A stretch of DNA of 58,511 nt from Deltaproteobacteria bacterium (GTDB lineage: Bacteria; Desulfobacterota; Binatia; UBA12015). Positions 27,401 to 36,281 of this stretch are shown here, piece by piece (position 1 is the stretch's first letter; each line of letters starts with the position of its first letter). Location of the stretch: the NCBI GenBank assembly GCA_016874795.1, contig VGTG01000014.1, positions 1 through 58,511 of the forward strand, in the 5' to 3' direction. The translations under genes and the position numbers were made by a program. A model generated the notes under the pieces. It did no database searches and was not told where the DNA came from. It saw only the letters and a list, made by a program, of their open reading frames with translations.

Positions 27401-29685
27401 GTTGCCGATATCGTTCCGCTGGCGGCGATCCAGTCGACGAAGATCGGCGACGACCAGGCACGCTCCTCGCTGTCGGCGAGACAGTCGTCCTGGTAGTCGG
27501 TGCGGTAGTCTCCGTAGCAGGGATTCACCTCGATGCAGCTTCCCTCGGCGTCGCGGGTGCAGCGGAGATTCCCCGCGTTGACGGTCGGCGAGGGCTCCTC
27601 GATCGCGCGCACGTAGTAGACCGTGTCTCGCCCGGACGTGGCGAAGGTCGGATCCTCGAACTCGAAGGTGCAGCCGCTCGCGTCGGGAGGACACGAATGC
27701 ACCTTCCACGGATCGTCGATCAGGTCGGCGACGCGGTCGGTCCGCCTCGCCTTCGGGCGGATGCGCACGACCTCGATGCGTGTGATGCGCTTCCGGTCGT
27801 CGGACGGGTTGTAGCACTCGCCGCGGCAGAGGCGCTCGATCCGCTCGGCGCCGAGCGCGACGAGCGAATCCTCGGGACAGCCCGGCTTCTGACGGAAGGC
27901 ACCGACCGCGCGGACGCGGAAGCGCGGGTTCTGGTTCGTCTCGAGCTCGCCGCCCATCGGTACGATGCCGCCGCCCGACGCGTCGTCTTCGAGCAGGTCG
28001 AACCACAGCAGGATCCGGTCGCCGCTCGTTCCATAGACCTCGCGGCGCTGCAGCGCCTGCCAGACGGCGTCCCGGCCGCGTCCCTCCGCGTGCGCCGCGA
28101 TCAGGCCGCCCGTCATGAAGAACGATGCTTGACGTTCCATCTCGAAGACCTGGAACGCCTGCATGCGCTGGAAGACGTCCTCCGCGCTGCTCGACTCGGG
28201 CTTCGGGTCCGTGGGCGGCGGCGCGAGACGCGCGCGCCACGTCGGGTCCGCCGCGCCGGACGCCTCCGTCATCTCGCGGCGATTGATCTCCTTGTAGCCG
28301 GTTCCGGGACGCGCGCTGTGGTTGTCGCTCGACGCCATGAAGCCGAAGCGGAAGCGCTCGGGCCCGGCGCCCTCGTCGAAGTTCCGCAGCGCGAGGATGT
28401 ACTGGGCCGAGCCGCCGGGGCGGTAGTTGAACGACGGGAGGAAGCAGTCGCGGCACTGTCCGGAGTCGAGCCAGTCGTCGATCGTCACGCCGGGAACGAC
28501 GTGGTGCCCCGCGTTGCCCGCCTCGGCGTACCGCTGTCGTGCGACGTCGGCGCGCTCGTCGCAGGTCTTCGCGTCGAGACCCGCCTCCGTGCAGCGCTCG
28601 TGGATGATCTGACCCGCACGCCAGCAGGAGGGCAGGTGCGTCTTCGTCGGCGGGGGACAGCGGGGCTGCCCGGTCGCGTCGAAGCGCACCTCCTCGTAGT
28701 CGCGGTACTCCTCGGAGTTGCCGTGCCCGGAGTAGACCTCGATGAGGGTCTGGCGGTTCGGATCGTGCTGCGCAGCCGAGAGCTGCTTGTCCCAGGTCGA
28801 TCCGGCCGGCGTGTACATGCCCCACGTCGTGCCATGCGGGATCACGATCGACTCGTGGCCCCAGTCGTCGAGCTTCGCGAAGAGCTCGCCAGGCGTCGCG
28901 GCGCTCTCCATGCACTCGACCGGCAGATCGCGCACGGGAACGTCGTCCGGACACGCGTCGGTGCTCGCGCGCTCCTCGAAGTAGCGGAGGAGGTCGTGAT
29001 AGCGGCGCTCGCCGCCGGCGAGCGCGAGAAGCGCGCGCTGCATCGGCGGGACCGAGCCGCGCAGCGCTCCTTGCGAGACGCTTCGCGAGGCGATCGGGCG
29101 CGCGGGGATCTCGTCGTCGCCGGTGCCCTTGAGCACGACGTTCTTGTGGCCGTAGTGCGTGTCCGGCGTGAGGCCGACCTGCGTCCACTCCCACCCGAGG
29201 AACGCGACGACGTCCGGATTGGCGGCGTCGCCCGCGACCGCGTTGCACTGGCGAATCGTCTCGACGGTCTCCTTCCAGTGCTGTGGCGTGATGCCTTCGG
29301 CGTGGTCGTTGATCGACCAGAAGTCGAGCGCCGAGCAGTAGCGCGCGAAATCGCAAGCGTCGGCGGGCGGATGCGCTCCTTCCCCCTGCAGCATCGGCAG
29401 GCTGCGCAGGTACGCGTCCGGCGAGAACGTCGTGTGCACGTGCAGGTCGCCGAAGAGGATCTGCTTGTCCGCGGGCGTTTCCGTACCGGCGCCCGCGACG
29501 GCGCTCACGGCCGCGGCGGCGCTTCTCTGCTGCGCGGCGCGCTCCGCGACGATCTCCGCGGGAATCGGCCGACGCGTGACCTGGCCCGGCTCCTCGTGGC
29601 GGCCGAACCACCCCGCCGCGACCGCGCGCAGGAGCAGGTAACCCGCCGCGACGAGGATCATGGCGACGACGAGAGCTCGCTTCAC
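27370..29685 (-). CDS. DUF3604 domain protein, membrane-anchored PHP-like
   Basis: A 771-residue protein with an N-terminal membrane anchor or signal (MKRALVVAMILVAAGYLLLR). The DUF3604 domain begins KQILFGDLHVHTTFSPDAYL, a PHP-like metal site, followed by SALDFWSINDHAEGITPQHW and VAFLGWEWTQVG. Further metal-ligand-like motifs are IVIPHGTTWGMYTP and FGFMASSDNHSARPGTGYKE. These proteins resemble metallo-phosphoesterases or amidohydrolases and their substrate is unknown. It follows the P450 gene by 13 bp, so both share a transcript. The final residues (SARKARGRA) are encoded by the hairpin element and are probably not part of the ancestral protein. Confidence 0.85.
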   Translation of the reverse strand: MKRALVVAMILVAAGYLLLRAVAAGWFGRHEEPGQVTRRPIPAEIVAERAAQQRSAAAAVSAVAGAGTETPADKQILFGDLHVHTTFSPDAYLRSLPMLQGEGAHPPADACDFARYCSALDFWSINDHAEGITPQHWKETVETIRQCNAVAGDAANPDVVAFLGWEWTQVGLTPDTHYGHKNVVLKGTGDDEIPARPIASRSVSQGALRGSVPPMQRALLALAGGERRYHDLLRYFEERASTDACPDDVPVRDLPVECMESAATPGELFAKLDDWGHESIVIPHGTTWGMYTPAGSTWDKQLSAAQHDPNRQTLIEVYSGHGNSEEYRDYEEVRFDATGQPRCPPPTKTHLPSCWRAGQIIHERCTEAGLDAKTCDERADVARQRYAEAGNAGHHVVPGVTIDDWLDSGQCRDCFLPSFNYRPGGSAQYILALRNFDEGAGPERFRFGFMASSDNHSARPGTGYKEINRREMTEASGAADPTWRARLAPPPTDPKPESSSAEDVFQRMQAFQVFEMERQASFFMTGGLIAAHAEGRGRDAVWQALQRREVYGTSGDRILLWFDLLEDDASGGGIVPMGGELETNQNPRFRVRAVGAFRQKPGCPEDSLVALGAERIERLCRGECYNPSDDRKRITRIEVVRIRPKARRTDRVADLIDDPWKVHSCPPDASGCTFEFEDPTFATSGRDTVYYVRAIEEPSPTVNAGNLRCTRDAEGSCIEVNPCYGDYRTDYQDDCLADSEERAWSSPIFVDWIAASGTISATSARKARGRA

Positions 29686-29698
29686 GTCGGCGCTCCTC

Positions 29699-30946
29699 TC
29701 AGGCGGGTGTGAACTCGACGGGCATGCGCTTGATGCCGTGGATGAAGAACGACTGCAGCATGTCCGGCTCCGCGACGACGCGGATGTCGGGGAGCCGCGT
29801 CAGGAGCTCCTCGAACATCACGCGGATCTCGCGCCGCGCGAGGTTCGCGCCGAGGCAGAAGTGCGGGCCGCCGGCGCCGAAGCCGACGTGCTCGTTCGGC
29901 GTCCGCATCACGTCGAAGCGATAGGGATCGGCGAAGGCGCGCTCGTCGCGGTCCGCCGAGTTGTACCAGAGGACGACCTTCTGACCCGCGCGGATCTCCT
30001 TTCCGCCGATCTCGACGTCGCGCGTCGCCGTGCGGCGGAAGTGGATCACGGGGCTCGCCCAGCGAACGATCTCCTCGACCGCGGTCGGCGAGACGCCCTC
30101 GAAGTCCGCCGTCCATTTCGCACGTTCCTCGGGGTAGTCCGTCAGCGCCTTCATCCCGTGGCTGATCGCGTTTCGCGTCGTCTCGTTGCCGGCCGCGGCG
30201 AGGAGGATGAAGAACGAGCCGAACTCGGCCGCCGTCAAGCGCTCGCCGTCGACCTCCGCGTGCATCATCTTCGACGTGAGGTCGTCGCGTGGATCCGCGA
30301 GCCGCTGCTCGCCGAGGGACATCGCGATCTGGAACAGCTCGAGCGCCGCCGCCATGAGCTGCTCGACGGTCGTCGCGTACTCGGGATCGCCGACGCCGAG
30401 GATGATGTTCGTCAGCTCGAAGATCCGGCGATGTCCTTCCGGCGCGACGCCCATCATGTCGCAGATGATCTGCAGGGGCAGGGGGGCGGCGATCTCCTCG
30501 ACGAAGTCGCAGCGGCCCTTCGGCGCGACCTGGTCGACGATCGCGCGGGCTCGATCGCGCACGCCTTCCTCGATCTTCGCGACCATCCGCGGCGTGAACC
30601 CCGCGCTCACGATCTTCCGGAGCTGCGTATGTCGCGGGTGGTCCATGTTGATCATCGAGCCGAAAAAATGGGCGATCTCGATCGGCAGGTCGCCGACGTT
30701 CGTGCCCTGGCCCGAGCAGAACGTCTCGGGGTCGCGGCTCACGCGCAGGATGTCCTCGTACCGCGTGAGCGCCCAGAAGCCGGGACCGCGCGGATAGGGC
30801 GGGACCTCGAACTCCGCATGCCACGAAACCGGCCGTTCGGCGCGCAGCTTCGCGAAGATGCCCTCGCGATCCTTACGCAGCCAGGTCTCCGGATCGGAGA
30901 GCCAGATCTCGTCGACGGAGAGCGTCGTCTCGGGAATGGGAACCAT
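29699..30946 (-). CDS. Cytochrome P450
   Basis: A 415-residue P450 starting MVPIPETTLSVDEIWLSDPE. Marks: I-helix AAAGNETTRNAISHG, K-helix EEIVRW, the meander segment YRFDVMRTPNEHVG and the heme loop FGAGGPHFCLGANLARREIR with Cys364 as thiolate ligand. The heme loop form GAGGPHFCLG is common in CYP124/125/142-type enzymes that hydroxylate sterol side chains, branched lipids and terpenoids; that link is suggestive only. It is a soluble monooxygenase needing ferredoxin partners, none of which is adjacent. It heads a minus-strand run with DUF3604, thiolase, thioesterase and epimerase genes. Confidence 0.93.
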   Translation of the reverse strand: MVPIPETTLSVDEIWLSDPETWLRKDREGIFAKLRAERPVSWHAEFEVPPYPRGPGFWALTRYEDILRVSRDPETFCSGQGTNVGDLPIEIAHFFGSMINMDHPRHTQLRKIVSAGFTPRMVAKIEEGVRDRARAIVDQVAPKGRCDFVEEIAAPLPLQIICDMMGVAPEGHRRIFELTNIILGVGDPEYATTVEQLMAAALELFQIAMSLGEQRLADPRDDLTSKMMHAEVDGERLTAAEFGSFFILLAAAGNETTRNAISHGMKALTDYPEERAKWTADFEGVSPTAVEEIVRWASPVIHFRRTATRDVEIGGKEIRAGQKVVLWYNSADRDERAFADPYRFDVMRTPNEHVGFGAGGPHFCLGANLARREIRVMFEELLTRLPDIRVVAEPDMLQSFFIHGIKRMPVEFTPA

Positions 30947-31095
30947 GAAAGTGCACCTACCTGAACTGCCGAAAAACTCCACAGCTTGATGCCGTTGCGA
31001 GCCGATCATCAAACTCGAAATTCGGCTCTTGCGGTCGTTCGGACGGGTACGGCAAGCTCGGCGTCAAACATCGAGGGAGGTCTTTCATGCGTTGA

Positions 31096-32049
31096 GTGTT
31101 CGTTCCTCGGACCGCATTCGCGGTCCTGGTCGCCGGTCTGTGTGTCGCGGCGCCAGCCGGCGCCGTGGAGGTCACGGGGTTCAACGGCTCGGCGACCGAC
31201 CTCGGCATCCAGCGTGAGCCCGGCGGCACGGGCGGGGTCGAGTATCGAATCCGGGCCGACTTCGAGTACGACGGGACGATCGATCTCCGCTCCTCGACGA
31301 TCACGTTTCTCGCGCTCCTGAACGAGGTCGATCCCGGCGGAGTGGGCGAGCTGATCACGATGAGGGACGACGTGGGCTTCCTGCCGTTCAGCATCCCGTC
31401 GACGTCGCGCTCTTCGGGGAACGAGGCTCTCTACGAGACGCCGAACTTCCGGCCGCAGTTCCGGATGACCGTCAAGCAGAAGAGAGGCAGCCAGTACGAG
31501 TTCCGCCTGAAGCTCGACCGCGGGCTCTCGCGGAAGGTCCCCGGCCTCTGCACCGGACATCCGCCGGGGCAGACCACGAGCATGCTGCACCGGTTCATCA
31601 TCGACGACGGCGTGAACGAGCCTCTCGTGATCTCGACCGTGCAGGTGTGGGATTGCTCGAACCTCGAAGGATTCCAGCTGAAGGCGCGCCAGAAGCCGGG
31701 CGTGGTGTCGCCTCCGGTCCCGACCCCCGGACCGACGCCGCCCGGAGGTCCGTCGCCGACGCCCGGCGGTGTGGGCGGGACGGTGCCGCCGCGCGCGGAT
31801 CTCCGCGTCGAGCCGGTCTCGCGGCACACGGGAACGCCCGATCCGATCGAGCTCGACGGCACGCGCTCGACCGACGCGGACGGGACGATCGTGCGCTACC
31901 GCTTCGACTCCGGGAACGGGCAAGTCCAGGACGGACCCGAGCCGAAGGCCGTCTTCACGTACGCGCCGGGCGACTATCGTGCGACGCTGACGGTGTGGGA
32001 CGACGACGGTCGCTCGCACTCGACGTCGCGCGGGTTCAGCGACAAGTAG
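31096..32049 (+). CDS. Secreted PKD-domain protein
   Basis: A 317-residue protein read from GTG: signal peptide MFVPRTAFAVLVAGLCVAAP to about Ala-Gly-Ala, a globular beta-rich domain (residues 25-200) with a Cys pair, a Pro/Gly/Thr linker (VPTPGPTPPGGPSPTPGG), and a C-terminal PKD domain (PIELDGTRSTDADGTIVRYR; APGDYRATLTVWDDDG). It is probably exported and involved in surface binding. Oddly, the best Shine-Dalgarno (GAGGGAGG) is placed for an ATG nine bases upstream, whose frame is the same but stops after two codons (ATG CGT TGA). A nonsense mutation or sequencing error is possible. It is divergent from the P450 gene. Confidence 0.75.
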   Translation: MFVPRTAFAVLVAGLCVAAPAGAVEVTGFNGSATDLGIQREPGGTGGVEYRIRADFEYDGTIDLRSSTITFLALLNEVDPGGVGELITMRDDVGFLPFSIPSTSRSSGNEALYETPNFRPQFRMTVKQKRGSQYEFRLKLDRGLSRKVPGLCTGHPPGQTTSMLHRFIIDDGVNEPLVISTVQVWDCSNLEGFQLKARQKPGVVSPPVPTPGPTPPGGPSPTPGGVGGTVPPRADLRVEPVSRHTGTPDPIELDGTRSTDADGTIVRYRFDSGNGQVQDGPEPKAVFTYAPGDYRATLTVWDDDGRSHSTSRGFSDK

Positions 32050-32058
32050 CGGTTCGCC

Positions 32059-32097
32059 GGCAACGAGCGGAGGCGCCGCCGGGGAGGGCTCGTTGCC
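32059..32097. terminator. Bidirectional intergenic hairpin
   Basis: GGCAACGAGC at 32059-32068 pairs with GCTCGTTGCC at 32088-32097, a perfect 10-bp stem with a GC-rich loop. It sits between two convergent genes (PKD protein ending 32049 and CoA ligase ending 32118), where a terminator for both strands is expected. There is no long T-tract. Confidence 0.6.
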
Positions 32098-32117
32098 CCC
32101 TCGGCGGCCGCGCCGGC

Positions 32118-33596
32118 TCAGCGCGCGCGCCAGCGCGCGTAGCGCCAGAGGTGCTCGAGCACGGTCACGGCGCGGAACGACGACGGATAGGCGAGGCTTC
32201 CGGCTTCGCGCAGCGTCCGCGGCCCCGGGTTCTCCGGCTGGCAATCGACGAGCTCCGTCGCGATCAGGACGGGCTTGTCGAACCGGCGCTCCATCTCGAG
32301 CGCCGCTTCCGCGTAGCGCGCGTCCTGGCGCTCGTGGAACTCGACGATGCGGCCGAGCCCGTGCTCGGGGAAGAAGCCGCCCGCTCGCTCCATCGCGGCG
32401 AGGTTCGACTGGATGCCGACGCCGAGGAGGAGGATCGCGTGCACGTCGGGTTGCGCGGCCGCCTCCGCGAGGCACTCGACCACGGTGTCGCGCGTCTCGG
32501 AGCCGGCGAGGTCGGCGGGATTGTTCCGGCTCCAGCGGGGCGGCAGGCGCGCGTCGAACGCGGCGCGGAGATCGTCGGGAATCGGCATCAGGCGGAGCTC
32601 GCGCGAGGAGGCGATGCGATCCGCGGTGACGACGCCCCAGCCGCCGGCCGTCGTCAGCACGAACACGTTCGGTCCCTTCGGAAGAGGATGCGTCGCGAAG
32701 GTCGCCGCCGTCTCGAACGCTTCCTCGATCGTCGGCGCGCGCGCGATGCCGGCTTGACGGCACATCCCGGCGAAGACGCGGTCGTCCGTCGCGAGCGCTC
32801 CGGTGTGCGAAGCGGCGGCACGCTGCCCGCCGGCCGTCGTCCCACCCTTCAGCACGACGAGCGGCTTCCGCGACGTCGCGCGTCGTACCGACTCGAAGAA
32901 CGTCCGGCCCTCGTCGATGCCCTCGACGTAGATCAGGCTGACGGCCGTCTCGGGATCGGCGGCGAAGTACTCGAGGTAGTCCTCGAGCCGCGTCGCGGCG
33001 CAGTTTCCGGCGGAGACCGCTCGGCTGACGCCGACACCGGTCTTCTGCGCGTAGTTCTGGAACGCCTGGACGAACCCGCCGGACTGGCTCGCGACCGCGA
33101 TCCGGCCGCGCGGCGGGTAGGGCGCCACGATCTGCGCGCAGAGGCTCGCCGGAGTCGAGATCACGCCCTGGCCGTTTGGGCCGATCAGGAGCAGGCCGAG
33201 CTCGTCGCAGAGGCGAACGAGATCTTCCTCGGCGCGCTTCCCTTCCTCGCCGAGCTCGCCGTAGCCAGCCGTGCTGAGGAACGCGGCGCGCACGCCCTTC
33301 TTCGCGCACTCGCGGAGCAGGTCGGGCACCGTCGCGGGCGGCGTGCAGACGAAGACGAGGTCCGCCGCTCCCTCGGGCACCTCGGCGACGGACGTGAGAG
33401 CGCGCCGGCCGAGGATTTCGCCGCCCTCGCGGTTCGTCAAGTACACGTTCCCGGGAAAGCCCTGGCTCAAGAGGTTGTGCGCCGCGACGAAGCCGAACTT
33501 TCCGGGATGGCTCGAAGCGCCGGCGACGATGACTCCCCGCGGCTCGAAGAGCGGACGGAAGCGCTCGAGAACCTCTTGCTCGCGCTTCTCGCTCAC
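32118..33596 (-). CDS. CoA-binding subunit of an ADP-forming acyl-CoA synthetase-like enzyme
   Basis: A 492-residue protein starting at a GTG (VSEKREQEVLERF). Residues 15-150 are the CoA-binding Rossmann domain (PRGVIVAGASSHPGKFGFVA). The succinyl-CoA-ligase-like domains follow, with IAVASQSGGFVQAF and the active-site His in AAASHTGALATDD. It matches the alpha part of NDP-forming acetyl/acyl-CoA synthetases, which join an acid and CoA with ATP to form ADP. The gene upstream encodes the ATP-grasp part and overlaps it by 4 bp, so the enzyme is split into two subunits. Confidence 0.85.
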   Translation of the reverse strand: MSEKREQEVLERFRPLFEPRGVIVAGASSHPGKFGFVAAHNLLSQGFPGNVYLTNREGGEILGRRALTSVAEVPEGAADLVFVCTPPATVPDLLRECAKKGVRAAFLSTAGYGELGEEGKRAEEDLVRLCDELGLLLIGPNGQGVISTPASLCAQIVAPYPPRGRIAVASQSGGFVQAFQNYAQKTGVGVSRAVSAGNCAATRLEDYLEYFAADPETAVSLIYVEGIDEGRTFFESVRRATSRKPLVVLKGGTTAGGQRAAASHTGALATDDRVFAGMCRQAGIARAPTIEEAFETAATFATHPLPKGPNVFVLTTAGGWGVVTADRIASSRELRLMPIPDDLRAAFDARLPPRWSRNNPADLAGSETRDTVVECLAEAAAQPDVHAILLLGVGIQSNLAAMERAGGFFPEHGLGRIVEFHERQDARYAEAALEMERRFDKPVLIATELVDCQPENPGPRTLREAGSLAYPSSFRAVTVLEHLWRYARWRAR

Positions 33597-34252
33597 GAGG
33601 CGCGGACCTCGACGAGAGCGTCGACCGCGATCGGCTCGCCGTCGCACACGATCAGCGGATTGAGATCGACCGAGACGACGTCCGCGTCGCCCTCCATCAG
33701 CCGCGAGAGCCCGACGAGCACGTCGGCGAGGCGCTCGCGATCGACGGCGGGCTCGCCGCGGAACGGGCCGAGCCACGCTTGGTTCTGCAGCTCCGCGATC
33801 AGATCGAGGGCTTCGGTGCGGTCGAATGGGACGAGGCGGAACGCGACGTCCGCGAGGACCTCCGCGAAGATGCCGCCGATGCCGAGCATCACGCACGGCC
33901 CGAAGGTCGGATCCTGCACGCAGCCCGCGATGAGCTCGCGTCGTCCCGGGATCATCGAGGCGACGAGCAGCGCCACGGCGCCGTCTTCGGGCCGCGCCGC
34001 GGCGAGCAGCGCCTCCGCGGCGATCCGCACCTGGGCGACGTTCGTCAAGCCGAGCCGAACGAGACTCCGCTCCGTCTTGTGCGCGATGCGATCGCCGCAG
34101 AGCTTGACGACGACCGGAAAGCCGAGCTCGCTCGCTGCACGCTCCGCCTCGGCGGCGTCGGCGGCGAGGCGCTCCGGCGCGACCGCGACGCCGGCCGACG
34201 CGAGCCGGCGCTTGGACTCGTGCTCGGAGAGGGTTCGCGTTCCACTCGACAT
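33593..34252 (-). CDS. ATP-grasp subunit of the ADP-forming acyl-CoA synthetase
   Basis: A 219-residue ATP-grasp_5 protein (MSSGTRTLSEHESKRRLASA). It has the nucleotide-binding lysine region LGFPVVVKLCGDRIAHKTER, the glycine-rich loop PCVMLGIGGIFAEVLADVAF and metal-binding VVSVDLNPLIVCDG near the end. It binds ATP and transfers phosphate through the partner's histidine. Length suits the free beta subunit. Its stop overlaps the start of the CoA-binding subunit gene. It is divergent, with a 97-bp gap, from the alkylsulfatase-like gene, so both may be induced together. Confidence 0.87.
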   Translation of the reverse strand: MSSGTRTLSEHESKRRLASAGVAVAPERLAADAAEAERAASELGFPVVVKLCGDRIAHKTERSLVRLGLTNVAQVRIAAEALLAAARPEDGAVALLVASMIPGRRELIAGCVQDPTFGPCVMLGIGGIFAEVLADVAFRLVPFDRTEALDLIAELQNQAWLGPFRGEPAVDRERLADVLVGLSRLMEGDADVVSVDLNPLIVCDGEPIAVDALVEVRAS

Positions 34253-34349
34253 CGCTTCTCGCACGGGCGGGGAGCCTAACCTGCGACCGCTCGCGCCGCA
34301 TCCGCGGCCGTGGGTTGTCTCGCCGAACGCCTTGCGACAAGGAGAGTCC

Positions 34350-35618
34350 ATGCCGGCGAATCGCACCGATCAGTTCGCGACGATGGAGGGCAAATCGCCC
34401 GAGGAGGCGAAGTTCTTCTGGACGGGCGGTCCGATCGAGGTCGCGGAGCGCACCTGGTTCCAGTCGAGCTTCAGCGGAACGACGGCCTTCGAGACGGACC
34501 AGGGCCTGCTCCTCGTGGACACCGGCATGTCGATCCTCGCGCCGACGCTCGCCGGGATGCTGCGGCAGCGGACGAAGGCTCCCGTGCACACGGCGATCTA
34601 CACGCACGGCCACGTCGACCACGCGTACGGGCTCGGCGCGTTCCTCGTCGAGGGACAAGCGAAGCCGCGTGTGATCGGACACCGCGCGATGCCCGGTCGC
34701 TTCGGCCGCTACGAGCGGACGCCGGGTCACAACGCGGCGATCAACGCGCGTCAGTTCGGAGGCACGGTCGAGCACGCGCGCCGGCGCTCGCTGCAGACGT
34801 TCCGCCGTCCGGACGTGCCGCCGGACACCTTCTACGAGGAGCGCTTGACGATCGAGGTCGGCGGGCTTCGCTTCGAGCTGCACCACTGTCGCGGCGAGAC
34901 CGACGATCACACGTGGGTCTACAACCCGGAGCGCGGCGTGCTCTGTCCGGGGGACCTCTTCATCTGGGGCGTGCCGAACGCGGGGAACCCGCAGAAGGCG
35001 CAGCGCTACCCGTGGGACTGGGCCGCCGGTCTTCGCGAGATGGCGGCGTGCGAGCCGCGGAGCCTCTGTCCCGGCCACGGCGGGCCCGTCGTGAACGATC
35101 CCGAGCGCATCCAGCGGATGCTTCTCGAAACCGCCTCGTACCTCGAGTCGATCGTCGAGCAGACGATCGCCGCGCTCGAGGCGGGATCACCGCCGCACGT
35201 CGACATCGTGCGGTCCATCGAGATCCCGCGAAGCGACTCGCCGTGGCTCCAGCCGGTGTACGACGATGCGGAGTTCATCGTACGGAACGTGATTCGCTAC
35301 TACGGCGGCTGGTGGTCGGGTCGGCCGAGCGAGCTGAAGCCCGCGCCGCGCGCGGCCGTCGCACGTGAGATCGCTTCGCTCGCGGGAGGCGCCGTAGCGC
35401 TCGCCGAGCGCGCGCGGGAGATCGCTGCGTCGGGCGATCCGGCGCTCGCGTGTCACCTGGCGGACTACGCGCTCGAGGCGAAGCCCGAGGACGCGCGCGT
35501 CGGCGAGATCGTCGCGGCGCTCTACGAAGAGCGCTCCGCCAGCGAGCCGGCCTTGATGACGCAGAATCTCTTCCGCTCGGCGGCCGCGTACGCGCGCTCC
35601 CGCCGGCCGTTCGCGTGA
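34350..35618 (+). CDS. Metallo-beta-lactamase-fold hydrolase, alkylsulfatase-like
   Basis: A 422-residue protein (start MPANRTDQFATMEG, with AAGGAG upstream). Metal ligands are YTHGHVDHAYGLG (His86, His88, Asp90, His91), HHCRGETDDHTWVY and CPGDLFIWGVPN. The helical domain after residue 300 contains VIRYYGGWWSGRPSEL, as in the dimerisation domain of alkyl sulfatases (SdsA1/BDS1 type). Full alkyl sulfatases are longer (about 630) with a C-terminal SCP-2 domain, missing here. It may hydrolyse an alkyl ester or sulfate and yield an alcohol for oxidation. No signal peptide is seen, so it is likely cytoplasmic. Confidence 0.82.
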   Translation: MPANRTDQFATMEGKSPEEAKFFWTGGPIEVAERTWFQSSFSGTTAFETDQGLLLVDTGMSILAPTLAGMLRQRTKAPVHTAIYTHGHVDHAYGLGAFLVEGQAKPRVIGHRAMPGRFGRYERTPGHNAAINARQFGGTVEHARRRSLQTFRRPDVPPDTFYEERLTIEVGGLRFELHHCRGETDDHTWVYNPERGVLCPGDLFIWGVPNAGNPQKAQRYPWDWAAGLREMAACEPRSLCPGHGGPVVNDPERIQRMLLETASYLESIVEQTIAALEAGSPPHVDIVRSIEIPRSDSPWLQPVYDDAEFIVRNVIRYYGGWWSGRPSELKPAPRAAVAREIASLAGGAVALAERAREIAASGDPALACHLADYALEAKPEDARVGEIVAALYEERSASEPALMTQNLFRSAAAYARSRRPFA

Positions 35619-35631
35619 CGTCGATTCGGCC

Positions 35632-36186
35632 TCACGAGTAGAGCGCGACGGTCAGCAGCACCCACGCGACCGCGGCGAAGATCGCTTTCCCGAGAGAGCC
35701 GAAGAGCCGCCCGATCGTCGCGCCGGCCGCGGCACGCACGCTGCCCGAAGCGGTCACCGCGTCGCTCCCCGTGAGCTCGCCGGCGAGAGCGCCCGCGAAC
35801 GTCCCGAGGAGCGCGCCGATCAACGTTCCGACGAGCGGGATCGGGATCAGGGGCGTCAGCGCGATCGCTCCCGCGATCCCGCCGAGGATCGCGCCGATCA
35901 TGCCGCGGCGCGTCCCACCACCGGCGCGACTCCCCGCGGCGCCCGCGAGCGTCTCGACGACCTCGCCGGCGATCGCGGCGAGCACGGCGAGCCCGATCGC
36001 GGTCCAGGCGCTCTCCGGCTGCAGCTCGGACGGCAGAAGCGCGCCGTCGACGAGGGCGACGACCGCGGCGAGCGCGATCATCAGCCACGTTCCGGGGAGC
36101 CCGATGGCCGTCAGGAGGACGCAGCCGAGCCCCGCCAGGGCGAACGCCGTCGCGAGCGCGATCCCGAGCCAGCTCATCCAGGTCAT
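35632..36186 (-). CDS. DUF456 family membrane protein
   Basis: A 184-residue integral membrane protein with about five helices: LGIALATAFALAGLGCVLLT, GTWLMIALAAVVALVDGALL, WTAIGLAVLAAIAGEVVETL, RRGMIGAILGGIAGAIALTP and a C-terminal helix. The central glycine-rich block GALLGTFAGALAGEL is the DUF456 signature. Function is unknown. The start at 36186 was chosen because the open frame upstream has no membrane or domain sense. It is convergent with the MBL gene (gap 13 bp) and divergent from the CBS gene (gap 95 bp). Confidence 0.8.
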   Translation of the reverse strand: MTWMSWLGIALATAFALAGLGCVLLTAIGLPGTWLMIALAAVVALVDGALLPSELQPESAWTAIGLAVLAAIAGEVVETLAGAAGSRAGGGTRRGMIGAILGGIAGAIALTPLIPIPLVGTLIGALLGTFAGALAGELTGSDAVTASGSVRAAAGATIGRLFGSLGKAIFAAVAWVLLTVALYS

Positions 36187-36281
36187 CCTGCGCGACGCGC
36201 GCCCTGCACGCGAGCCTTGACCCTCGGAGAAAGATGGTGCGAGACTTTCCCCAAGGCGCAACCCCGAGGAAGGGAGGCTCC

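Noticed and set aside
25408-29712. A long plus-strand open frame across the thioesterase, thiolase and DUF3604 genes
   Set aside because: Low-complexity RRL/DRV-type translation without motifs; the minus-strand genes carry all catalytic residues.
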